Source of the DNA: Allium sativum
Taxonomy: Eukaryota; Streptophyta; Magnoliopsida; Asparagales; Amaryllidaceae
DNA: 64,000 bases
Direction of reading: 5' to 3'
Assembly (NCBI GenBank): GCA_030737875.1
Contig: CM060919.1
Span: 807,471,160-807,535,159 of the forward strand
Shown here: positions 28,149 through 40,429 of the stretch, one piece after another
How positions within the stretch are numbered: the stretch's first letter is position 1
Layout: each line of letters begins with the position of its first letter
The notes under the pieces: model-generated
What the model was told of the DNA's origin: nothing
Databases searched by the model: none
Seen by the model: the letters and a program-made list of their open reading frames with translations, nothing else
Program-made: the position numbers and the translations under genes

Positions 28149-28808
28149 ATGGCTGTAAGAGGTAGACGACGTCATTCTAATGTTGAGCCATCTAATGGCT
28201 CACATCCAGATGGTATATACATGTCTACTGGTCATATACTGGAGCTTATCCGGAGCACCTAGTCTCTAACTCCAGTGTGTTCTCCTCCCCACAAATCTGA
28301 TATACGCATATGTGTAGCAATTTTACCTATCTTGGAGGCAATACGTTTAAAGGCTTCGAGTCCGTATTAGAGGTTAAGGCATGGATTTGCACATGCAGGC
28401 GTAACTTTTCTTGCATGGAGATTCCGACCACCACCGCATTCTTTTCACATCGGGTATGTTACAAGAACGTGCATTGGATTGGTATGAATTGGATGTTGCT
28501 GAGACTGACGAGTCCACCTCAGAGTGGAAATAGTTTAGAGAGATTCGAGCTCAAGTTTGTGCCTGAGTCCGAGAAGGAAATCCTGACCTGGCGTTTTCCT
28601 GACTTGAAGCAAGGGAAGTCGATTGTTTCTCAATATGTTGCTTCTTTCGAGGCCTTATCCAAATATGGTCTAAAACACATTAGCATCTCTTGCAAGAAGA
28701 ACCTCAAGTTAGTTTCTGGCCTAAATAAATGTTTAAAGAAAACCCTTATGCTTTAGCTTATGCCATCTTTCGAGGAGTCTATAGACTTGGCCCTTTATCT
28801 TGAGGCAG
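28149..28808 (+). pseudogene. Ty3/Gypsy gag relic, cut by Athila insertion
   Basis: The first frame opens with ATG at 28149 (MAVRGRRRHSNVEPSN) and stops at 28261. The capsid-like part is read in a second frame from 28310: FTYLGGNTFKGFES, then WRFPDLKQGKSIVSQYVASF and EALSKYG, matching the retrotransposon gag consensus of W/F residues followed by L-QG-SV-EY---F--L-KY. A frame in between carries the ALDWYELD-type block. The coding sense continues as SFEESIDLALYLEAVD and stops exactly where the Athila LTR starts at 28810. At least two frame breaks make it non-functional. Gag would form the virus-like particle. Confidence 0.75.
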
Positions 28809-28809
28809 T

Positions 28810-30072
28810 TGATATACACGTAATTGTGTATATTTTATCTGCTTATTTATCTTAATTTCTTTTTAAAATAATTGATACTGCGTATTTATAGTTGTGTTTT
28901 CAGATTATTTATGATGAATGGATTGATGCACCCAATCGTTGAAAAGCCTGAAGAATTTGTGCAAGAAGAGTGTTGATTTTTAGAGCTGGATTAAAGCATG
29001 AAGACCTGAAGAAATGTTGTTGTTCAACCACCTCCTAACGCATATTTCAAAATCAAGATTCAATGCCTTTTCATGAAGATCGCTTGTCTCGGATGATATA
29101 GAGTTCTTATTCATGCTCAAAACGATTGAAGTTGATGTCGTTTAATGCCCGTAGGCTATTTTTCCATGACATTTGCATGTCCGTTCACTTGCATTCACAT
29201 TGGTCTAACTGTTATTTGGGCAAAACCTTTTTGTCCCACATCTTGTAATTGGCCACTTAGTCTTGGTCATGGCAACTATAAATACACTGTATCTCTTTCA
29301 TTTAGAATTACATTAAGTTTTATTCTGTAAACTCTTTTCTTGGAATAAAACTATTTTTCCCATGTTCTCTTTAGTTTTAGTTTTATTTTATTTATGTTTG
29401 TTCTTTTATTTTTTTACTTTTTCTCATTTAGCTATGTCTAGCTAATCCCCTTTAATTAGGGGGTGATGACGCTTATAGATTGAATTCAATATGAATCACA
29501 TAGCCAAAAGATGAGGACTTTATACATATAGATCTGGATCTGAACCAAGAGTTAGATCTGAACCTTCATATTCTATGTCATTTAAGAGCTATGCTCTTTC
29601 ACAGGATATATTCGTGTTTGATCTAACGCTTATCAGATTTAGATCTAATTTTAGGGTTTCAGAAATAAAGTAGTGAATCTGTCCTAATAGCCTATGGTTG
29701 TTTAAGAGCTTATCTCCTGCATAGGCTATGCTTGTCATTATTCACATGTTTGTTTTTAAATACCTAATTATCGTTGATTCATGTTTGTGACAGAAACATG
29801 TGTTAGATCTATTAATCTGTTTGGCTATTGATAATTATTAATCCAGTTTATGTCATTACTCCCTAATCGCTTTCATTTATTATAAAAAACTCACTTTTTC
29901 TTTATTTCCTGTAGTTTTCAAATAATCAAAATTTCGGAATAACTTGACTGGATTTATTAATTAAAATAATTTTGGTCCGAGAGTTCGACAACCTTTACAA
30001 CAACCCTTGTCGTTTAGGAAAGCTGAATGAATTAAATAGTTTGTTTTCAATTGTTTAATTTGTTCGCAAACA
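28810..30072 (+). mobile_element. Athila-type 5' LTR
   Basis: The LTR starts TGATATACACGTAATTGTG and ends CGCAAACA, followed by a five-base spacer and an Asp-tRNA type primer-binding site. A TATA-like ACTATAAATACAC lies at 29274-29286. A second Athila-like LTR on the other strand (37244-46006) begins TGATGTGCACATAATATG, supporting this boundary. The 5-bp target copy at the left is GCAGT (28805-28809); its partner is not in the window because the element is truncated. Confidence 0.75.
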
Positions 30073-30077
30073 AATTT

Positions 30078-30094
30078 TGGCGCCATTGTCAGGG
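30078..30094 (+). promoter_or_regulatory. Primer-binding site, Asp tRNA type
   Basis: TGGCGCCATTGTCAGGG is a lightly mutated form of the TGGCGCCGTTGCCGGGGA site that Athila elements use to prime from aspartate tRNA. Confidence 0.85.
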
Positions 30095-32506
30095 TCAAAA
30101 TAATTTTTATTAATAAATCCTTCGGGTTATATTTTTATTTTCTTGTTTTTTTATTTTATTCCTTTTGTTTTCTTTATATATATAAAAAATCTCTTGATTA
30201 GTTTTGATTTGGTATTGCTGATTGATACTATGATCTTCTAATAAGAGAGAAAAAAAATTGCAATTTTCTGTTTGATTTCTTTCCCTTTCATTGCCTTTTT
30301 AATTTCTTTCCCATCACATTGCCTTCCACTTTTCAACAATTCTAAAAAAAGAAAAAAAAAATCCTTTTGCAAATCTTTATTTGTTTCTTTTTTCTTGTCT
30401 TGCTTTTCCTTTCTTTCTACATAAGCCATAACAACCCATCTCCTAACCATTCACTGATCTCCTGCCATCTTCATTGGTTCATAGCTATACAAGCATCCAC
30501 AATCTTCCTGCCATCCAGTTCACCCACATACATTTGAACAGACCACCCATCTCGTTCAAATAAAAAGAAAATCCGACCATATTCCTCAACAGACTTCATC
30601 AGCCTAGCCACCACATAACCACCCAAAAATCCATACTTTACGTTTACATAAACCACAAGCCGCAAGTAAAACTTAAATACCATTACCATCAACTTGCCAA
30701 TATCCAATGCCAGTCCAGAACATAATTCCCTTGCTAAAGCCGCACTGAAATCAGCTTTCATAAAATTCCCATCATGTCTGAAACTCCACAACAAAAACGA
30801 TCCCGACCACCACATACCCTTCAAAGATCTCACAACTCCCCTCTCTTCAATTGCAGATTCACAATCAACTTCGATCCATCAACAGTAACAGACAAGCCAT
30901 CGCACTCAGCAAATTCCAAAACATAAGCAACAAATCACCCCTTTCCAAAAACCGCCGCAATCTTCCTGAACCCTAATTCTCTCCACAATCACGGGAACTG
31001 CTTCAATATTGAAACCCTATCCCCAAATTCTAAAATTGCAACTTATAATCCAAACCCAATTCCGAGACCTAAAAGTACGAGAGGAATAATTCTTTCTGGT
31101 TTCGTTGATTTTATTCGATTTGTTTTAAAAAAACGAAAAAAATGGAGACCGAGATTTCTTATGTTCGAATTTTTTTTGGGTCTTTACTGAGAATATTGCG
31201 GTCCATTGATATAAGTTTTGACCGATTATTTAATAAAGTGGGTGCGTTGGTTTGGGAAAACATAGAAAGAGGTGAGTCACCGCGTGAGTTTTCTTTGAGT
31301 GATTTTAGTTTTTGATTTTTTTAAGTCAAAGTTCCTTTTCCGTGATTTTACTTATTTATTTTTATTTTCCTTTCTTGAGCTGAGTTTAGCTTTTAGCTGA
31401 GTTTAATACTTAGCCTATTCGGTTTTTTTAGTTTGTTCTTTCTTTTTGTTCTGTTGCCTTTCTGGCAAAAAAAAGTTCTCTCTAGTTTTCTTATCTTTGG
31501 CTTGGATTTAGTGTGTGTATATATATATAAATTGATTTCCTTTTGTTTTTTTATTTTCACTCATCTTGTTTTCATTTTGTTTTGTTTTTAATTTCATTTT
31601 CTTTTTAGATTCGTTTTCTTTCTCTAAAAAAACTAAGAGAAATCGAATTCACTCAAGATCGGAAGAGGCAGAATTCAATCAACAAACAGAGATTTCAAAA
31701 GAAGAACGGATTTGCAAATAGCAGAATTTGAATTGTTGGAGCGGTTGCACACCAAGTGGGGCGTGAACGCGCTAGCGCTACTCAGTTGCACTGGACGGAC
31801 TACCGATCTAAGTGAGAATTTTCTAAACTCTACAGGGTTTGCAGCTTGAAAAATATATAAAAATTGTTTGTAAAGATTTTATGTAGGTGCCTTGGCTTGC
31901 TTGTAAAAAAATTATTTCTGCAATTTAATATTCTATGACTGTTTTGTGATTGATTTAAATTGCATTCATACTAGAAAAAAACTGCCTTAATAAATAAAAA
32001 TTGTAGACTCTGGACTTAAGGGAATCACGAGCTCAACTAGGGTAGAGTTTATTTTCTTAATAACTAGGACTATACAAGCTAACTCTCCCAGTGTCTAAGA
32101 AAGGGTGGAGTTTCGAACTCAATCAGGTTCTTAAAACTTCAGCTGCATTCTTACGGTGGTTTGTGGTGCACTGATATATCCTGTCCCGATCTGCCCGAGA
32201 CTAGTTACTTGTGTAGTTTGAAATCATTAGGATTATAAATTTTCAGTTAGGAGCTATTAAGGACAGAAAATTTCATTATAGCTAATTTCTGCGTGTCTGA
32301 TTGTTTTTTGGATTTAAAAAAATTCAAACTCCTCAAAATGAAAAAAATGAAAATAAAAATTAATTTCTTTTTTTATTCTTTAGCCTTGTTAGTTCTGTAG
32401 TTTTCTAAAATCCCATTTTCAAAAATATTTCTCTCTCTCACCTCTTTCTGAACTTCTCCATTATCTAAATTTCTTTAGCGAACTCTTTTCTTCTTCTTTC
32501 TGGAGC
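30095..32506 (+). other. Athila untranslated leader
   Basis: The 2.4 kb between the primer-binding site and gag has no forward coding sequence. It contains a C-rich segment (30450-31060) that is open on the minus strand, a small microsatellite (31508-31528) and long T-rich stretches. A long leader is normal for Athila/Tat elements. Confidence 0.6.
30471..30833 (-). CDS. Antisense open frame in Athila leader, unknown
   Basis: A 120-codon frame runs against the direction of the element from ATG at 30833. It is moderately hydrophobic (LMVMVFKFYLRLVVYVNV) and contains ELDGRKIVDACIAMNQ at its C terminus. I do not recognise the product. The compositionally distinct strand continues upstream to about 31060 in the same sense but with stops. 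Extra ORFs, some antisense, are known in Tat/Athila lineages; a captured host-gene piece or chance are alternatives. Confidence 0.35.
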   Translation of the reverse strand: MRSLKGMWWSGSFLLWSFRHDGNFMKADFSAALARELCSGLALDIGKLMVMVFKFYLRLVVYVNVKYGFLGGYVVARLMKSVEEYGRIFFLFERDGWSVQMYVGELDGRKIVDACIAMNQ

Positions 32507-34180
32507 ATGCAATCTTGGACCCGTGACCAAGAATCTCATCGCTTAGTTAGAATCAGACCACCTTCTCTTTCCCCAAAACCCATTTTACTCGAACAACCCT
32601 TAGAAATGGCTAACGAACCCGCACCTCGGATCCTGATGGACAGAATCCTTCCCGATAGAGTTTCTGTCCCTTCTTGCATTCAGTTACCCAATCCTATGGG
32701 TGACCACTTCGAAATCCGATCGAGTCAGATAAGCATCCTCCCCAAATTCGGAAATTTTTCTCATGATGAACCATATAGTTTCTTAATGAAATTTGAATAC
32801 GCTTGTGCAACCTTTAAATTACAACAGTTATGTGAGGATGGTATTAAATTTCGTTTGATTCCAATCGCGCTAACTAATTCCGCAAAAAAATGGTTTCTCA
32901 GCTTACCTCCAAATTTGATAAAAAAGGGGATGAATTTACAGTAGTTTTCCTAAAAAAGTTCTACCTCCTAGAAAAAACAGCTAAAATTAGAAACAAAATC
33001 ACTAATTTCCACCAAAAGGTGGGGATCCTTTTGGCAATATTGCGAAAGATTTAAAGAACTGTTGTTAACTTGTTCCCATCATGGTTACGAAACATGGTCG
33101 CTATGTCAAACTGTATATGATAGACTCAATAATAGTTCTAGGCAAATGTTAGAATCTATGTGTCAGGGCAATTTTCTAAAACAGAATGATGTAGAAGCTT
33201 GGGAATTTCTGGATGAGTTAGTAGAAAAATCAAAACAATGGGAACGAACCAATGAAAAATCTCTCTATCGTGTTCCAGTAGAAATTCTATCGAATCCTTT
33301 TCTTCTAATAATCTTGTTGATGCCATACCAAACGTTGTTAGAACACACACTCAAGTTAATAATGTATCCTTAGCCATGTGTCACATATGTCTTGACTCCA
33401 ATCATATGGCTGATGACTGTCCCCGGTCCCTTGAGTAAGTGAATGCTTTCACAGATCCAACAACCACTCAAAAATTTCTTAGGGTCCAAATAAATCCCTG
33501 ATGAATAGACCTTCGAATCAAGCATTTCCGAACAATGCTTCAAACTCTCCCTTTAGGCAAAATCAGTACAATTTGAACCAGGCGCTTTTCCAAAAATCTA
33601 ATCAAACAGTTGCACCTCAATATGAAAAACACCTTTCTACGATTGAGGGGAATTTATCTGAGGTGAGTTAACTATTAGCGCAAATGATTAATCAAAGTGT
33701 TGAAAATCAAAACAAGTTAGACAACTCGTTACACTCATATATGCAAAACACGAATCAACAAATGGGTGAACTTCAAAAACAAATGTCTCAACTTAACACT
33801 ACATTAAGTGAAAGGGAAAAGGTTACGTTTCCAAGTCAGCCCATCCAAAACCCAAAGGGAAAAATTCAAACTCCAACCAAATTCACATCATTCAAGATTC
33901 AAACGTTAGTCAATTGAATGCAGTCACGACTTTTAGATCCGGCAAAAAGATTGACAACCATGTGGTCAACCCAAATGATTTACCAGACGGTCTTCCAATC
34001 CCTACCGAAAATCCGACCAACTTAGATCAAAATATTGAGCCAACTTCTGACAAGGACCATCCTCAAACTCAAGTAACCCAACTTATTGAGTTGTCTACTC
34101 CACTTCCTTATAGACTCCGACCTAGGAAAAAGACGGACCAGATAGAAACGATCCTAGAAATACTTAAGCAAGTTAAGTGA
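32507..34180 (+). pseudogene. Athila gag relic
   Basis: Frame one (32507-32943) has the Athila gag start and capsid blocks: PSCIQLPNPMGDHFEIRSS, LPKFGNFSHDEPYSFLMKFE, and FRLIPIALTNSAKKWFLSLP. After a frameshift the next part (about 33040-33290) reads CERFKELLLTCSHHGYETW, RQMLESMCQGNFLK and EAWEFLDELVEKSKQWE. A zinc knuckle CHICLDSNHMADDC (Cys-X2-Cys-X4-His-X4-Cys) lies at about 33381-33422 in another frame. The tail (33684-33917, 33914-34180) is Gln/Asn-rich with a coiled-coil-like segment (NTNQQMGELQKQMSQL). Several frame breaks make it non-functional. The protein would package element RNA. Confidence 0.85.
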
Positions 34181-34329
34181 ACAATTTCCATAGTATGCGA
34201 AATTTATAAAAGATTTGTGCACTCAAAAATGCCATGCACACGTACCTAAGAAAGTGTTTCTAGTGGCAGCTCTAAGCGAAGTCTTGTCCCAATCAATGCC
34301 AGTGAAATACAAGGATCCTGGCTGCCCCA

Positions 34330-34740
34330 CAATATCAAGCACTATTAAGGACAAAAAATCGATAGATGCCTGCTAGACTTAGGTGCTAGTGTTAACTTGC
34401 TTCCATATTCCGTCTACCGCCAATTAGGACTAGGAGAAGTGAAACCCACCAAGGTTACCCATCAGCTTGCTGATCGTTCAATTAAGAGACCTGTGGGCGA
34501 AATCGAGGATGTATTGATAAAAGTAGGTGAATTCATCTTTCCAGTTGACTTCATTGCCCTAGAAACTCAACCGCGAACCAGATCCCTTTGATTTTAGGAC
34601 GACCCTTCTTAGCAACCTCTAATGCGCTTATCAACTGTAGAAATGGGTCTATGAAACTTTCTTTCGGTAACATGACCATCGAACTAAACATTCCGAAAAT
34701 TCTCCTAACTCTTATGTGGATCAATTTTCGAAAATCCATG
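34330..34740 (+). pseudogene. Athila aspartic protease relic
   Basis: The active-site loop reads DLGASVNLLPYSVYRQLG from about 34376, the DLGAS form seen in Athila proteases, followed by LADRSIKRPVGEIEDV and VDFIALET. After a frame break near 34580 the domain ends with ILGRPFLATSNALINCRNGS (34588 onward), the conserved protease C-terminal block. In-frame stops precede the active site. It would have cleaved the Gag-Pol polyprotein. Confidence 0.85.
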
Positions 34741-34899
34741 CTGTCCACGACAATGAACTTGAGCTCGGCCATCTGAACAACGAAACTGAATCAAATTAAG
34801 AAACTTTGTTTCAAAATATTCTCGAAAATGACTCTGAGTCAATTCCTGTCGAGCCACTCAAAACTGAGCCTATCCCTCAACTAATTTCTTCGGTTGAGT

Positions 34900-35857
34900 C
34901 GCCTCCCAAATATGAACTCAAAGTGCTTCCCAATCATCTTAAGTACGCGTACTTAGGACAATGAAACTCTTCCTGTCATTATCGCTTCTGACCTTACTAC
35001 AGAGCAGGAACAATTGATCCTTCCCATCCTTAAGAAAAATAAGGAAGCAATTGGTTGGGGCAGATATTAAGGGGATTAGTCCTTCGATAGTCCAACATTA
35101 AATCCACCTTATAGATAATGCCAAGCCCACTCATGATCCCAGCGTCGACTAAACCCCATCATGAAAGAAGCAGTTCGTGATGAAATTCGTAAATGTCTTG
35201 ACAATGGAATCATCTATCGGATTTCCGATAGTCAATGGGTTAGTCTGATTCATGTCGTACCTAAGAAATCAGGGATAACCGTGATCCAAGATGAAGCTAA
35301 CGAGCTTATCCTAACTAGCACCTAGATGGTTTGGCGGGTTTGTATTGATTATAGGAAACTTAACGCTGCAACACGTAAGGACCATTTCCCTCTGCCATTT
35401 ATCGAACAAATGTTAGAACGACTAGCCGACCATGAGTACTACTATTTCCTTGATAGGTACTCAGGATATAACCAAATCCCTATCCTTCTTGAGGACCAAG
35501 AAAAAACCACTTTCACTTGTCCTTTTGGTACATTCGCTTACCGTGTATGCCTTTTGGTCTCTGTAACGCACCTACAACCTTCCAGAGGTGCATGATTAGC
35601 ATTTTTTCTGATATGATCGAGCAATTTTTGGAAGTTTTCATGGATAACTTTTCCGTCTTTGGGCGACTCTTACACTGAGTGTTTACATCATCTTGGACTT
35701 GTTCTTAACCGTTGCAAAGATAAACACTTAACTCTTAATTGGGAAAAATGTTATTTCATGGTCAAACATGGCATTGTTTTAGGACATGTCATCTCTAATA
35801 AAGGAATAGAAGTAGACAAAGCCAAAATCAAGAATCACAAAGCACATGTTACCAAAT
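34900..35857 (+). pseudogene. Athila reverse transcriptase relic, truncated
   Basis: After a decayed stretch the RT fingers appear at about 35160 (EAVRDEIRKCLDNGIIYRIS, then VVPKKSG). The palm follows (CIDYRKLNAATRKDHFPLPF; FLDRYSGYNQI; 35326-35570). A frameshift near 35555 leads to LFGLCNAPTTFQRCM. The catalytic box reads FMDNFSVFG instead of FMDDFSVFG, so one catalytic Asp is lost. The segment 35659-35857 continues with LNWEKCYFMV, LGHVISNKGIEVDKAKI. Homology stops at about 35857: RNase H, integrase and the 3' LTR are absent. Confidence 0.88.
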
Positions 35858-36296
35858 AATATAAGATTTTATTACTTAAAATATTATTTTCGATAATTAA
35901 AATGTATTTGGATGGAACTCGATTAAATTATAAAAAATCTAAAATTATTTATACAAAAATCTGAAACTTTTTTAGAAGGTTTATTATGTGATGTAGTAAT
36001 TTTAAAAATATAAAATAAAATTCCAAATCGGGAAATTTTTATCCAACTTAATATATTCATGTAATAATAAACTAATATTAAAAATATTTGTAAATGAATT
36101 AAATATATTTGTAAATGAATTAAAAATCATTTTTGAGCTGTCCAATTAATAATATGTATAATTAGTCATAAAAAATTAGGTAATTTTTTTATATTATATA
36201 ATCATATATGTAATTATGTAAGTTGACTATTTACATATATATACATATGTGTGTGTGCATGTTAAATTAGGTAAAAAAATATATATTATTTTTTGA
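35858..36296. other. AT-rich DNA, no gene
   Basis: This follows the Athila truncation point. It is very AT-rich, with a duplicated TTTGTAAATGAATTAAA (36088 and 36109). Nothing else was recognised. Confidence 0.5.
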
Positions 36297-36485
36297 ATTT
36301 GTTCAGGAGGAAAACCGGCCAGAGTCGTAAAACCCTCCCTAGTGCACCTAACCCAGTCCGCAAGCACAACATAAGTGGATTATCTTAGCTTATGGACATG
36401 GTAAACTCTTAGCATGTCATTTCAGGTTTCGAACCCACACCACTTTACCATAGTGCAAAGTTCTTAACCGATTTAAGTTTAAGAA
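36297..36485 (-). mobile_element. tRNA-derived SINE, reverse strand
   Basis: On the minus strand the sequence starts AATCGGTTAAGAACTTTGC (A box-like, about 36471-36453) and carries GTGGGTTCGAAACC (about 36438-36425), an excellent B box. A tRNA-unrelated body follows (GGACTGGGTTAGGTGCACTA) and then an A-rich tail below 36300. The target duplication was not resolved. The body differs from the SINE at 6097, so it is another family. Confidence 0.7.
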
Positions 36486-37238
36486 AGAAATATTACAAGT
36501 AAACCTAATTTAATAACTTACTGATATTATATATCGATCGATATACTTATAATTATTATAAATATATGTAATATTGCTTATTTCTCAAATCATATTTGAT
36601 ATTTGTAATTAATATTTCATATATATATTAATTAATTTTTAACAATTATGAACTAATTAAATTATTTGGTCTTTAGAGAATTCACTGTCTTGGTTGTGTA
36701 TCTCTTGAATGTAAATTTGATTAACAATTAACATTGAACTATTCAAACCTATTAATCAAATATTATTGTTGAATATTTGGATTGAATTTGGTTGAATATT
36801 CGAATTGGATTTGAAATTCGATTGGAAAGTATAAATGATTGAATTTAAAAATAAAGGTAGTTAACGTTAAACAAATTGGAAATTATTTTTGTCGAAATAT
36901 ATGGAAATTTGGCTGCGGTAGGTGTATAGTCGTGTGTATAAAGAAATATAATTTATTGTTTCAATTTGGAAATGAAACATAGTCATTGGTGAACAAACGA
37001 AATTAAATCGGTGAACCGATAAATAATTTAAAATTTAAAGTAACGTTGTATACAAACAGAGTCAGAATCCAACCAGACTGATTTTATAAATTTAGAACGT
37101 TCAAATATAAAGGTACGTCAAATTTCGTTGCGCTTGGAGATTTCGTTGATGATACGAATTCAGAGCATTACACGGTAATTTGCGGTATGATTTAATATTT
37201 AATTAAAAGAAATATAACCTACCTTAGATAATCTCGCA
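36486..37238. other. AT-rich DNA, no gene
   Basis: No coding region. Weak resemblance to the giant-LTR palindromic module (CAGAATCCAACCAGACTGATTT at 37062-37083, quoted in part) suggests an older relic, but I could not extend it. Confidence 0.35.
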
Positions 37239-37852
37239 CCGACAGTTTGTAAAATGGTCTCTATCAAATTAGAAAATCTTCAACAAAATATTGTAATAAA
37301 ACCGCAAGCGCACGACGTACAATTGTTAGTACGGGGGCGAGTACAAGTCGATCCGCAGGGAAAGAAATAATATCAATCTTACTCAATCAAATTAAACCAA
37401 ACTTTGGAATGTTTTAACTAACAAAAACTAGAAACTAAGTTGAGAACTAAATATTAGATTAGAGAGCAATTTGGAGGTAAATCCCCTCTCATATTTATGT
37501 AAATTAACAAACTTACGATCTATAATCTATATTTTAAAGATTAAGTGACACAAATGTTGCATTTATCATAAGTATAGTTTACTTATATTATTAGTTAACA
37601 TAACATAAACTACCAAACTATAACGCAACAATTAAAACGCTCATTGTTCTCATGAAAACGAAAGTAAATCAAAAACTATTTTAAGTATGATCTATGAACC
37701 ATTTACTAGAACTATAGACCATCAAATTTTGTTCTTACTTTCATTTCAAAATAAATAACCGCTTAGCAAATATTGATGTAAATTATGTTTATATTGAATA
37801 AGAATAGCTTATTTGCATATGCAACATAAACTGTCAAACCTACTTCTATAAA

Positions 37853-38620
37853 CGGTCTTCCAAAGACCGGTTCGTTTGTCTCTTCAAATATGAGAGACAC
37901 GGCTCCAGCTCGAAAAACCAAATCGTAAAAGCTTCCGAAGTTAGACGTAGATTTGGAAAAACAAATGTTGTTTTATTAAAAATCGAATGAGTTGGTTTAT
38001 TTTCGATGATTCTTGGGGTAGATTGAATAATTGATTGAATTTTATGTTTAATTTCGCCAATTTGAATTTCAAAATTAGCATTGAAAATTTCTTTTGAATT
38101 ATCAGTTTCGAAATTAAAATGGTGATTCAAATCAACTTGTTTAAAATTCAACTCCTCTCTGAAAAGTCCAAAAAATCTTTTTCATCAAATTTGTCTTCCT
38201 TTAGTGAATTATCAACAACTTCAATGCATGTATCAATTTCAAAATCCAAAGTCATTGTTTGAGATTCGTTATTTTCAGAAAAAGGAATATCGAATTTGAG
38301 ATTTAGTTCCACTCTCTCTAAAGAGTTGAAACCCAGATCAATTATCGTATTATTTACAACTTCGTTAAGATCGTTTTTTTTTCAATGTCGAAAGTCGTTA
38401 TTTCAGAATCATCGATTGAGCCAAAAGGTGGATTAATGTTCGAATCGTCACACGTTTGGAATTGATTATATTTCTCTCGAAACTTCAAGTAGTTTTCGTA
38501 CAACAAATCCGCGTAATTATCGTCAATTTCATTCGTTTGCTCAACAAAAACAAATTTATAATTATTTACATGAGAATTTTTAATTTGAAATTGTTGAGAA
38601 CAAAAGCTTTCAGTGTCCCA
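37853..38620 (-). other. Internal remnant of the Athila-like element
   Basis: Between 3' LTR and primer-binding site. A minus-strand frame (38151-37846, 101 codons) is open, with FELEPCLSYLKRQ near its end, which is loosely like the ELKPLPxHLKYAYL block upstream of Athila RT. The frame is otherwise Asn/Phe-rich and not recognisable. The junction with the LTR has a short inverted repeat GGTCTT/AAGACC at about 37854-37868. Confidence 0.4.
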
Positions 38621-38623
38621 CAG

Positions 38624-38641
38624 TCCCCGGCAACAGTGTCA
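38624..38641 (-). promoter_or_regulatory. Primer-binding site, Asp tRNA type
   Basis: Read on the minus strand, TGACACTGTTGCCGGGGA is a mutated form of TGGCGCCGTTGCCGGGGA, six bases inside the LTR end. It confirms the minus orientation and the Athila-like affiliation. Confidence 0.85.
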
Positions 38642-40429
38642 AAAACTTGTTTGAAAGACGGTATTTCTATCGAGTTAGAAAACCGTCAACAAAATATTGT
38701 AATAAAACCACAAGCGCACGGTGTACAATTGTTAGTACGAGGCCGAGTACAGGTCGATCCGTAGGAAAAGAAATAATTCCAATCTTACTCAATCAAATTA
38801 AACCAAACTTTGGACTGTTTTAACTAACAAAAACTAGAAACTAAGTTGAGAACTAAATATGAGATTAGAGAGCAATTTAGAGGTAAATCCCTCTCATATT
38901 TATGTAAATTAACAAACATACAATCTATGATCTATATTTTTAGCATTAAGTGACACAAATGTTGCATTTATCATAATTATAGTTTATTTATATTCTTAGT
39001 CACGTTAACATTACATAAACTATCAAACTATAACACAACAACTAAACCACCCATTGTTCTCATGAAAATGAAAGTAAAGCTAAAACTATTTTAGGTATGA
39101 TCTATGAACTATTATTTTGAACTATAGACCATCAAATTTTGTTCTTACTTTCATTTCAAAATCAATAACCGCTTAACAAATATTGATGTAAATTGTGTTT
39201 ATGTTGAATAAAAATAGCTTATTTGCATATGCAACATAAACTATAAAACCCACTTGTATAAACTTACATCAAAATTCACTACCATGAAGCACAAATTAGT
39301 GAGATCACAAATCGTACAAATGTTGAACTTACATAAAATAGTGTAACGACCCGCATTTTTCAGTGATATAAATAATTTATTTAATTATTTAAATAATGGT
39401 TTGGTTATTTAAAATGACCAGAATTGAATAATATTGAATATTTAATTAAAAAATAATAATAATATAATAATATATTTAATTTCTGGAATAGTCAGAAATA
39501 GTGGAATTCACAAAATGGTGTGAATTGGATCATCGGTGATATTTAATTCAGTTTAGAAGTGAATTAGAATAACGAATATATTATTTGAACGACAATTTGA
39601 ACATATAATTATATTATAATTAAAATCGAGCTCAAAATGGCGTGGTAGTTCGCTATTTGGCAATTTGAACTTCAACTGAATGTACAGGGTCCATTTTAAA
39701 TCGGATTTCTATGAAACAAGAAACGCTAGGAGCTGGTGAAGTATATTTTTCTGATGGAAGAGAAAAATTGAGATTTCGTCGTGTAGATTTTTGGTTATGC
39801 CCAAATCAAATTTTAGAAAAGTCGTTGTAGAATTCCTTTATAATTTATATCGATTTATTTATATTTTAAAATGGATTTTTGAATATAAATCGAATATCGA
39901 TATAACTGGGAATTTTGAAAAATCGAGTTATAAGTCCCAGTGGAGCTGTATGGTATTTTATTGTGAATATATACGATAATATTTATTTTTAAATATTAAA
40001 TTTAAATGTTTTTAAATATATTTATATATTTAAATGGGTCATTTAGAGCTTTAAAAATAGCCAGTTTTGCAAACGACCTCAGAATTCGACGAAACTAATT
40101 TTGTTAGATCCGCAATATTAAATTATTGCTAGAGTTCAGTTTCCGTGATTTTTGAAGTCAGTATGTGGCCGTACCGATTTTTAAAGTGAAAAACAGTCAG
40201 TATTTCGACGGTTAAAAATACGATGTGTGAGTATACGGCGTCGGAATTCGACGAAACCAGTTTCGTTGGGACCGTAATGTCGAACTGTAGCTGCATGTCC
40301 AGTTTCATGATTTTTGGGTACCGTATATGATCACAAGAATTTTAGAGGACGGATAATAATAGCGTTTGCTTATAATTTAATATAATATTCAATAAAAAAT
40401 ATATTAAAATCCTACTATAAAACATCCTT

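Noticed and set aside
31658..31670. AGATCGGAAGAG, identical to the start of a common sequencing adapter
   Set aside because: Only 12 bases match and the following bases do not continue the adapter. It lies in ordinary Athila leader sequence, so it is most likely chance.
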